Origin: Lindgomyces ingoldianus
Taxonomy: Eukaryota > Ascomycota > Dothideomycetes > Pleosporales > Lindgomycetaceae
NCBI RefSeq assembly: GCF_010093535.1
Contig: NW_022985222.1
Span: forward strand, 252,686-316,685
DNA length: 64,000 nt
Direction of reading: 5' to 3'
Position 1 is the stretch's first letter; every line of letters begins with the position of its first letter. The translations under genes and the position numbers were made by a program. Of this stretch, positions 36,712 through 45,580 are shown one piece after another. Below the pieces are notes generated by a model that saw only the letters and a list, made by a program, of their open reading frames with translations, was not told the origin of the DNA and searched no databases.

Positions 36712-37719
36712 TGTTGGCAGGTATAGCTTGAACGCGAGTTGATCTGTGATCAGCGTGGGTGGAGGTGGAAGCTGGAGATTTTCGTGCAAGGATCGCAGGC
36801 ATGGAGAATTTCGACGCAACGCGTATCGATAAGCGCACAGGCCACATTGTTTCTTCAGCTTTTTGAAACTCTGGAGATCGGTTCCCTTGACTTGCGAAAG
36901 CTGGCTCAAGCACCAGTGCTTCCCGAAGTCCATGAAGAAAGTTTGCTCCTAGAGTATTTGCGAAAGCCTAATACCTTTGTCTCGAGCTATGGCAAATCTG
37001 ATCGCACTAAAGCTTCCTGCCTCTTCCCACCACACCACCTTCATCATGTCATTCTCTCGAAGGCGAGGGACTGGTCAATCAATCAGAGATCCTACTTTGC
37101 TCGTCGATCAACAAATTACTGAGACGACAAAACTCCACCATTGAGTACATCATCCTCTCCTGTATCCATTACATGACTCTCCACATACCCACTTCTTGTT
37201 CTAGCCTCCCCAGTTCCTATCGGAACGGTCCGCTGTTATTTCGGACCCCGCTTCTATTCCTTTGTTAACAAGTACTACCCGTTAGATGTCAGTCTATTGA
37301 GCTGCTATAACTGGGCTTTGGCTTTGCAATTGTGACTTACAAACCTGATGTAGTTGCGCTGTCTTCCTTGCCAGACCTGATAGCTAGGCAGGGGTGTAGA
37401 ACTATCTATTACGTCCAAATGCCCGATATGGATTTAGAGCGGTCAGACGAGCCAAGTTTGGCACCACCCAGGACGAGCAGACTCTATGCATTCGAGGGAG
37501 TGCGAGGATGTCGTCGATATTGGATGCTGAGGGCAGAATGGGGAATGTCCTAGGACGCTAAGCGACGTTTACCCTTATGCTGGAGTGATATTACGAATGC
37601 CTGGGCATATCGGACCTTTTAAAGCACGATCCGAATTCACTTCGTTGAGTAAGTGACTCGCATTACATACTCACTTTAACACTTACAGCCTGCTTTCTGC
37701 AGTAGCATATACGCTCAAA
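36712..37719. other. Spacer, no gene seen
   Basis: Frames at 36739-37122 and 37332-37553 on the plus strand have no supporting features. The region holds the Dbp8 5' end and promoter. Confidence 0.45.
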
Positions 37720-38630
37720 ATGACGCATCGGACTGGTGAGTTCTACGGTATGAACGAGGCATTGTTCTCATCGGCATTGGTAGAAATGGTTTTCAACATA
37801 CTTGTCGCCTGGCCCCTGATTGTCGTCGGTGTCGCAGGCCTGATCTCGCTCTTCTATATCGTCAAGCAATATGACGCTTCATTGTACCCTCGTTTCATGG
37901 CTTGGGCTTGTATCTTGGGCGTTATGGAGCTCTTTCGCGAATTCAGCGCCAAAGACAACTCCACAGGCTTCATGAGTTGCATTACCACCATCTCTCTTTG
38001 GCACAGTCTCCGGCCTCGAAAAGCTCGGGTCAAGCCCCATATGGAAGCTGTGGTTCCGAGCGTATCATCGCCGACTAATGCGTGAATTTTCGCGACGCTA
38101 TTCTGGGTTGGTTCCCCTCATCTTCCAGAGAGTCTGAAGGAAACACATATTACCTTTTTCCTGAAACACAGGGCATTCCATCCTGTATAGCCGAGCCGTA
38201 TGGAGATTATATGGAAATTTTTGCGACGTCGTTTGGGTTCCTGAAAATGTTATTCTATAATGACCATATAGGCTCCCTAGCTCTTCGTGTTGTGGTATAT
38301 ATATTTACTGGATGTAGAACGTAAGAAGTCTTCCTGTTTTAGCACGCTAGTTTCTCAAGAAACCCGCCAAAATTCTATTAGGATTTCTTCCTCCTTAGTT
38401 ACGCAACCTTCATCGTAGGCATCATGGGCCTTCCCATGCCCAACGGACGTATTCCACAGGCGTCTGTTCATACCGACTCCCTCACTATCTATGAAACCCG
38501 CCTCGAAGTCATTCACACCGCTAATAGCAATAACACCGAGATCCGCAAAATGTTAGTCGGTCGAGTAGCAAATTATGCGTTTCCAGATTGGGCTTGTGCT
38601 GGCCGAACCGATGACCGGACCATCACTTAG
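37720..38630 (+). CDS. Possible integral membrane protein, exon structure uncertain
   Basis: The first frame (ATG 37720) has two membrane-like segments, ALVEMVFNILVAWPLIVVGV plus AGLISLFYIV, and ARFMAWACILGVMELF-like sequence, ending at 38085. A second segment from about 38100 ends SLALRVVVYIFTGCR. A phase-2 intron with donor GTAAGA (38322) and acceptor CTCCTTAG would join it to TYATFIVGIMGLPMPNGRIP and a polar tail that ends at 38630. How the first and second parts join is unclear. The family is not recognised. It could be a decayed gene. Confidence 0.35.
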
Positions 38631-39490
38631 TGTCTCGTCGCTACCCCACGTTCGACGGTCACGAGTTTTCCATGGACTACCATGGCGGCTGGTCCAGGTG
38701 GTGTCACGGGGGGCATTGTCGCTCCCCAACTTTGACCATTCGGCTGCAAAGGAAGAAATATAATAGGAATGTGAGTGTTTTAAAACGACAGCTTGGAGTC
38801 TTGGACGATGCATTAGCCGTAAAGCTGCCCGGTGACTGCCCGTAGGGCTGTCCAATGTAATTGTCGACGTACCGCCCACTGAGAGAGTTACAAGCAGAAG
38901 GGCCGGCCATGTAATTGCCGGCAGGGACAAAAGCAGACGTAAGACGGATAGCTGAGGCAGACTATAGGAGCGTTAGAAAGCTTTGAGGAATGCGAACAAT
39001 CAGGAATACTGCATATTAGTACACAACATGGAACGTGACTAGGTTGTTAAACCTCTTGCTAAAATTAAGAAGAATGTTAATAGAATGCAAATTCCTAGCT
39101 TAAATCACTCTTGTTACTTGCTACGTTAGGCAATAAGATATAGTACAATGTTAGGATTGAAATAATTGCTTGCATTGATAAATGTGAACAAATATCTCTG
39201 AATCTTCAAACTTTTATTTCACTGTTGGGTTGTTGCTTCCCCGACTTGATCTACTTGGAATAACAATCTAGATATGGAGCGGGGATATGAAGTGACTACT
39301 TTGCGATCCTGCTAGAGTGGCTTCAGCCTTTGAGTTGGAGCAAAAGAGAAGGAGGATATTTGTCAATTTCTTTGAATCCGCAAAACAAAAAGAGGTTATT
39401 AGCGATAACCACCTTTATCTGCTTCTGAAATCAGGAAGGAATATCTTTTGGAAAGAGTTGGGAGAATAAAAAGACAAAAAAAGTGTTTCA
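38631..39490. other. Spacer before the tRNA gene
   Basis: AT-rich from 38940 on, with no gene. The run of seven T (minus strand) at 39476-39482 is treated as the tRNA terminator. Confidence 0.5.
39476..39482 (-). terminator. Pol III-type T7 terminator of the tRNA-Lys gene
   Basis: Seven T in a row on the minus strand begin eight nucleotides after the last tRNA base (39491). This is the normal signal and distance for RNA polymerase III release. Confidence 0.7.
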
Positions 39491-39505
39491 AGCCCGATGC
39501 GGGGG

Positions 39506-39556
39506 CTACGAATTGTTAGAAGACCGAAATAATGTTTAAGAATGATTTGTACTGAC
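39506..39556 (-). other. T-loop insertion of tRNA-Lys, spliceosomal-type intron
   Basis: 51 nt between positions 58 and 59, with donor GTCAGT, a TTCTAAC branch-like site and an ATTCGTAG acceptor. Removing it leaves the exact 7-nt T loop. Confidence 0.75.
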
Positions 39557-39577
39557 TCGAACCCGCAACCTTGAGAT

Positions 39578-39615
39578 TGCATGGGATCAATCGTTCTAAA
39601 GGAACGTGAATACTG
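39578..39615 (-). other. Canonical anticodon-loop intron of tRNA-Lys
   Basis: 38 nt between positions 37 and 38, the place where eukaryotic tRNA endonuclease introns sit. Its ends (CAG...GCA) are not GT-AG. Confidence 0.8.
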
Positions 39616-39639
39616 TAAGAGTCTCACGCTCTACCGATT

Positions 39640-39689
39640 CTGACAACATGTAAGAGTGTATTCGGGCATTGACGTAGTGTGAAACTTAC
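39640..39689 (-). other. D-arm insertion of tRNA-Lys, spliceosomal-type intron
   Basis: 50 nt between positions 13 and 14, with a perfect GTAAGT donor, CTTAC as a possible branch site and a GTCAG acceptor. The boundaries cannot be shifted by even one base without breaking the D arm. Confidence 0.75.
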
Positions 39690-39702
39690 GAGCTAACCGG
39701 GC

Positions 39703-40470
39703 ATTTACTGAATATTGAAGATGTTTAGAATTAATTGATTTATATACAAAAGCGACAGTAGACCCAAAAACCAATAGGTCCGGCTGCGCCGAGCTGAAGT
39801 CTAAAAAGCCGGCCGACCGTACCGCTCAACCCTCAGGCTCCAAACAAAGCCTGAATTTTGATCCCTGACTGTAGTTTATGTGCGGGGCTTCTCGTTGCAT
39901 GTCGGGTACTGTTCCATTTTGGGTCTAGCTTTGTTCGGTGTCCTTGTCAAAACCCCGAAACTACTCCAAACATCAGCAGGACCCATCTCAGCGCAATACA
40001 TCGAGCAGATCTCAGCATGTCGTGAATTATTCTAAATGATGACTGGGTGGCCACGTTGCCAGAACGCCCATCAAGGCTTGTCGAAGGAAGCCGGACAAAA
40101 GATATTAGCTCACCCTGCTCTCCTCACCACCCATTGGCGAAAAGGATTTAGATGTTTAGGACATCCTTAAGCAGGAATTTTTGAGCGAAGGGTTTACTCT
40201 GCAGGACTCCGAACCCTAAGAAATATAAAGATGAAATCAAGTCGTACACAAAGAACTTGGTTAACGGCAGCTCTCTTCATGAAGTCGACTCTTGCCAACT
40301 CGCCAATTGGCACTCCGCTGAAATCGACTGCACCCCTTCAAGCGATTTGCGAAGATGGCTCACAACCAATGGAGCAAGTTTCCACTTCACTTTTCAATCA
40401 ATAGACGAAACAGAAGAGTTACCGCAAGTGATGAGCACCGATATTGGAGACTTCGGTAATTTGCCGCCGA
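39703..40470. other. Spacer between the tRNA gene and the hAT-like element
   Basis: A plus-strand frame from 40257 runs into the element and has no recognisable content. Nothing else is seen. Confidence 0.4.
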
Positions 40471-43400
40471 AGTATGTCCAGCGCTTCCAACCGTACGTAA
40501 TACGATTCGACTCGACCAAATCTGGGACGTTACGTCTGACTATCTTAGTACGTTTCTACTATACAATTAACATGAGGACTACTTACAAGTCTTAACTGTA
40601 ACAATTAAAAATCCTTGTATAGCTTAACAACTTAGCAGAAGTTACAACATAACACTAGAACAAATATAATTTAAAAGAGCTAAAAGCTTAGAGTAAATTA
40701 CTCTCTAATAGAGCTAGTTTTTCTGTAATTAAAGAGCTTTAATTATCTCTCTAAAAAGGCAGTTTCTGTTAAAGTGGCAAGTTTTTCTCCTACTAGAGAA
40801 GGCTCTCTTACAGTTGTAGGACGTACATAAGATAGAGAGAAAATTAAGAGCAATTTTAAAAAGTGTAGAGTAGAAAAAACATCTTACTTTTATCTACTAT
40901 GTAAGAGGATTTGTAAACAAAGGGCTGTTGTTCTTAGCTATAGCAAAGTCTTTCTAATAAAAGTTATAATACTACTGCAACTCTAAGGTTTTCTGCTGCC
41001 TTTTATATAAGTAATTACTAGTAAAAAGAGAGATGTTTATAAAGAAAGTCTTTTTAAATCTATTATTATAATAGTTACTACTAAGTAACTTGCAACACTA
41101 GGGCAGCTAAAGGGGGTTATCCTTATTAACTTTAGCCTTAGCCTTTACATTAATATACTGCTAGAAAATAGCCTTTATTAAGACCTTAGCCTTTTTATGC
41201 TATAATAAGTGCTTTCTTTAATAATCCTTAAACTAAATAAGACAAAGTTAAGAGTTAAGTATAGTTATAATATAGTAATAAGATATAAAGGGTTTTAGGA
41301 CAAACTTGCCCTAGTATAATGTTAACTTTTTAATGCTATATAATATGCTATTCTTAAGGTAGGAGCTTTTATTTTTATGCTTTACCTTCTTCTGCACTTT
41401 ATAAAGTTTGTTATATAAGTGCTAAAGATTAATAATTATTATCTAAAAAAACTTATACTTACTATTACCCTTAATCTTTTTAGTTATAGAGTAAAAGACT
41501 TTAAGAAACTTATAAAAGTAGTTTACTTTCTTTTACTTATTCTTAGTTATCACTTTAGTAAGAGCAGAGATGCTAGGCGTAGTAGAGTTATTATTAGTGC
41601 CTCTTTACTTCTAGATAAATATTATAATAGTTGTTTTAAGCTTATAACAGCGTAATAGCATAAAATATACTAAATGCTAGCAGACACTGCTATCTTGTAT
41701 AAGAGAAAAGGTTCTAAAGCTTTAAAAAGAGTTATTAGTGTTAACAGTAGCCTAATATGTTATAAAGGCCTTCTAGTGTTTGTGTAATGCTAACACTATG
41801 TTTATAAAATTATAAAGCTTGCCTATAACTTTATGCTAGCAGTATATATTAAACTAATCTTAGGGAGCAGCTTAGGCTAGCTTACTCTTAAAAGCACTAA
41901 GCTCTTTGCTGTATATTACTGCCTTAACAACTAGCTAGATTGTATAACCACCACAGCGTATACAGTGCTTAGAGGTAAGTAGCATGTTAATGTGCTTAGT
42001 AAGGTTAGTAATAGTTTCTTTATTATTATTTAATGTGTTATTAGTGACTAAATAATAGAATTTTAACATAATTTTAAAGTTATAGATAATAGCAGCAATC
42101 TTATGCGCTTAATTTGCCCTTATATAGTTACTATAAAGGTTTTAAAAGCTAATAAATAGGTTTTAGTGCTAGTAGTTGCTATCTATTTTTACATAGTTAA
42201 TTATTATAAAGTTTTTAAGCTGCTAAGGCACTAGTGCTAAGGAATTACTAACTTACTAATAAAATAAGCTACTACTCTAAGGAAGAAAAAGTAGTTTAGT
42301 AAAGTCTATATATTAATGCTTAACACAACTTTTAACTAGGCTATCCTTAGTACTGTTTAAATCTCCTGCTTTTGCTCTATAACTCTAGAATTTATGTATA
42401 AAGAATATATAGTAGGCAATAATAAAAAAGTGCAGAGAAGGTTAGCGCAGTTTTAAGAGATAATACCCTAAAGTTTAGCTAATAAAGCCTTAGTAAAAAA
42501 AATATTATAAAGAATTACCTAGTTAATAACTACTTTCTGTAAAGACTCCTCTTACTAGACAGTGTAAGCAATAATATGCCCCCCTCTAGCAACTAAGTAA
42601 GTAATGTTAAAGGGATTAGCTAGAAGCTATAGCCTATTAGGTAAAAGACTCTTATTAGCATTAACTTAGTGCTTCTTTCTAAGATAGCTAATAATATAGT
42701 TGTAGCTGTTAACCTTCTTTACCCTAGCCTAGAGGCCCTACGTGTGGCATCTCTTGCATAGCTAAAGCCTTAAAAGGACGCCTTTATTGTCCTTGTACGC
42801 TAAATCTGCCCTATGCTGCTATATAGAGGAAACAGGACAATTACTGTAAAGCTAGCTCTTGTGTTTAACATAGTAACTAAGCCTTTTTAGTAAGAGCTTT
42901 TTATTTATTAGCTAGAGGTTATCTTACTTAATAGAAAAGTTTACACTATTATTAAGATAATTATTAGCTAAAAACTTTTTTATAAATTTAACTACTAGCG
43001 TCTTATTGCAAGAGCTAATAGATAGAGAGGATAATAAGGCTTTTAAGTAAGCAAGATAACAAGAACTAGCGTAATAAGCTACTTTAGCTTGTTAGAAGAA
43101 GCTAGCTTAGGAGGAGCTAGCTTAGGAGGAGCTAGCTTAGGATGAGGCTGTACGCCTGCTACGCTAGAGGAATTAAGACAATTAGCTTATAATAGGTAAG
43201 ACAATAGCAAATTATAACTTAAGGACAATATAGAGCGCAAAAAAGTTAACTATTTACATAGGATTTAATACCCTAGCCCCCCCCTCTCTAACGCGTCCTT
43301 GCTTGTAGCACACGACAGAGTTTTCACCTATTGTTACTTAAAAACGCCCCCTTAAACGCCCTCCTAACGCTTGCCTATAGATGTCTAATTAGGTCTTATA

Positions 43401-43565
43401 TTACTAGGAAAAATTAACTTTCTGAGACGTATTATAGACTGTAAGGGGACCTCTCTTAGTCGTACGTTACGATTGACAATCCTCTTACGTTTGTACGGCT
43501 TACGTGACCGTAACTATTCACTTTTCTGAGTCGTAGTACGTACGGTTGGAAGCCCTGAGTATGTC
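40471..43565. mobile_element. RIP-degraded hAT-like DNA transposon with 8-bp target duplication
   Basis: The element is 40479-43557 (3079 bp), flanked by perfect direct repeats AGTATGTC at 40471-40478 and 43558-43565. The ends are inverted repeats: left begins CAGCGCTTCCAACCGTAC, right (read inward) CAGGGCTTCCAACCGTAC; 27 of the first 30 bases match. CAGNG ends and 8-bp duplications are typical of hAT transposons. The inside is extremely AT-rich with TAG/TAA where CAG/CAA are expected, as RIP would produce. Restoring Q at stops in thought, the plus strand near 43060-43150 reads as a charged LAQEELAQEELA-like repeat. No intact transposase remains, and I could not assign the coding strand with certainty. 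Confidence 0.8.
43085..43150 (+). repeat. 15-bp tandem repeat within the transposon
   Basis: Unit GAGCTAGCTTAGGAG repeated about four times. It keeps a 5-codon period, so it probably began as coding sequence. Confidence 0.7.
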
Positions 43566-45053
43566 TGAGTGCTATCTCCAGACTTCGAAGGCTTGAATGC
43601 TTAATTCCTCTACAGGTCTAATACGCAAATAAATTGCGCTAGCTGCGGCAGGGGACCATGCATCTGTCGTGCACACCCGCCATCAGAAGAAGAGTTGATG
43701 CTGGCCTTGGTATTGCTCGACAGTACTCATGTATTAGATACGTGCCCCTACCTGCCACGGAAAGGAATATGGTTGCGTAGGCGATTAAGCTCCGAGTTCA
43801 TCAACAGATTCCTCACTGGCTACATTCCTTCCTCTTCCTTTCCACGCGTCATTCATCCTCCTCACTGACCCCACTGCCTGCCAATTGGCGGATAAATTAC
43901 TGGACATGGGATCTAAATTTAACAACAATTGGGGCTTGTATGGGGACTCAAATGATGTGAAATCATCAAAAAGTTGTGGGTGTGGGTGTTCAAATCAACC
44001 ATACAAGCCGTAAACTGTAGAAGGTGGCGCTGTAGCATATAGATGAGCCGAAGCCAATAACCAATCTAAGGCGGTATCCCATACATCCTTCCGCAACCCT
44101 CTCACCTGCGCTTAAACGAGATTAATTGCCGAGGAAGAAGAATGGAAAGATTTTTCTACCACCATTTCACTATTGGCTAGCCACTCCTCATTGGATATTG
44201 ATGGAGGTTGGCTGAATATGCTGAAGTACATCACAAATACGATCAACACAAAACCCCCCAAAGGTTTCCCTCCTTTTATTTAACCGACTCGATACTAAGA
44301 AATTGTCGATAGGGTCCCTCAATGGCATTACTAGATCTCCCACCAACCTCGATTCCCCCTCAAGCATGGCGAAAAGATCTATAATGAAGGCTGGAAAAGG
44401 CCAAGCAATCCTGATAAGGTTGGCGAGCTCTTGTATGAAGACATGCTTGCAGCACAGGGTGAGCGGATATGTTTCAGACGACGGCCACTCCTAGGTCCAT
44501 AAAGGAACTCCCCCTCGCCTCTAGGCCGGATACATGTGGCAACAAGCAATGGAAGAGTCTTTGTCTTTCGCTAGCAGGTCTGGCGATGCTTTAGCATCCG
44601 TTGAATTCATCGCATATCGCATGTCAACCAGCAAAGTAGATGGCCTCACAACAATCGTTGTCTCGACACAGCATTTGTGGTTTTTTCTCTAATTTTGGGG
44701 TAAAGGGATTCTAGATTGTCTGCTTTCGCGAAAATTGTTTCGCCAGGACAATGATGGATCGCTCGAAGTTAAAAACTGAAGGCTACGATTATCCCTCTTT
44801 GCTAGGAGCCGAGTTCTTAGAAGACTAGGCTAGAGACAATGGACAGCAATCTGTCCTGAAGTGCATTATGTATAGGATGCTGAATAAACTGTGGGATACG
44901 TGAGCGTATCTAGGAACAAGACGAATTCCAATATCTGTTACATTGGAGGCTATATGACGCGTTCAAAGATACTTAATATCGCTACTTCCGTTTTTATTGC
45001 ATCATAGACACGCGATGCTAGGAATAGTTAAAGCCTTGCGGCTTTCTTTCGCT
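43566..45053. other. Spacer with gene debris and a spaced palindrome
   Basis: An inverted repeat lies at 43933-44009. A fragment around 44340-44470 reads HGEKIYNEGWKRPSNPDKV in one frame and looks like a piece of a former protein, but it has no start or continuation. Confidence 0.4.
43933..44009. repeat. Inverted repeat, 11-bp perfect arms
   Basis: Arms GGCTTGTATGG and CCATACAAGCC are separated by 55 bp. It could form a hairpin or be the ends of a very small element. Confidence 0.6.
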
Positions 45054-45580
45054 TCAGCGATTTTGTGCAGCGGTATCCTAGGTGGTGTAAGCGTTCATTG
45101 CCCTATATCAACGCCAGTAACTCACAAGATAGACCTGATAGAAATCCATCTTGACAACCCCATTAACCTTTGTTAAATGTGCATATGCCGCCCAATCCAC
45201 ATTCGCTTCTCCACCAACCTTCAAACCATACTTCACTGTCCCATGAAGCATCACTTCATCGGAGTTTGGACCATATGGGAAGATCTTCAAGGGCCGGTGG
45301 ACCCTGCTGGATACCTTCTCCCATAATCCTTTTCGTAATGCAAGAATCTCTGACAAAAGATTGAGCATATTGGGAACCAGATCCTGAATGAGTGGAAGTG
45401 CTGACCAGACGAGCCTTTTCCTCGCTTCGAAGCCATGATCAACGTCGCATCTGGAGTGAAGAAGTCAACATACTTCTCATGCGCGTCTGGCGTGTCTGAA
45501 GTAGCGTAGAAGTCTTCGAAAAACTTCTTGTAGCCTGGATCAAAAGAGATGGAGGGGTATTCGGAAGCGTAGGCACTCAT
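45054..45580 (-). CDS. SnoaL/NTF2-like small protein
   Basis: Exons 45580-45406, 45349-45126 and 45077-45054 give 140 residues. Introns are 56 bp (GTCAGC...GTCAG, phase 1) and 48 bp (GTGAGT...CCTAG, phase 0). The last exon codes only DTAAQNR and the stop. The chain has the length and layout of an NTF2-like alpha+beta cone: YKKFFEDFYATSDTPDAHEK, then YVDFFTPDATLIMASKRGKG, LALRKGLWEKVSSRVHR, and strands MLHGTVKYGLKVGG and VKMDFYQVYLD. Many fungal members have no known reaction. The fold serves as a small-molecule pocket in some (SnoaL cyclases) and as a plain binding domain in others. No signal peptide is seen. An NTF2-like fold is inferred by pattern, not by comparison. Confidence 0.75.

Larger units (their letters stand above)
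39491..39702 (-). tRNA. tRNA-Lys(CTT) interrupted by three insertions
   Basis: Four pieces, 39702-39690, 39639-39616, 39577-39557 and 39505-39491, join to exactly 73 nt and a perfect cloverleaf. The acceptor stem is GCCCGGT with ATCGGGC (one G-U), the D stem GCTC/GAGC, the anticodon stem TGAGA/TCTCA with loop CTCTTAA (anticodon CTT), the variable loop AGGTT, and the T stem GCGGG/CCCGC with loop TTCGACC. Discriminator is T, as in yeast tRNA-Lys. Invariant T8, A14, G18, G19, A21, T33, T54, T55, C56 and A58 are present. The insertions are 50, 38 and 51 nt. The middle one is at the normal 37/38 position. The outer two have GT...AG ends. All stems remain intact, so decay is slight or absent. Whether it is transcribed and matured is unknown; a recently broken pseudogene is the alternative. 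Confidence 0.85.

Noticed and set aside
40479..43557. Assignment of the AT-rich element to the pogo/Fot1 (Tc1-mariner) group because of the charged C-terminal-like repeat
   Set aside because: Those elements duplicate TA only; the 8-bp duplication and CAGNG ends fit hAT.
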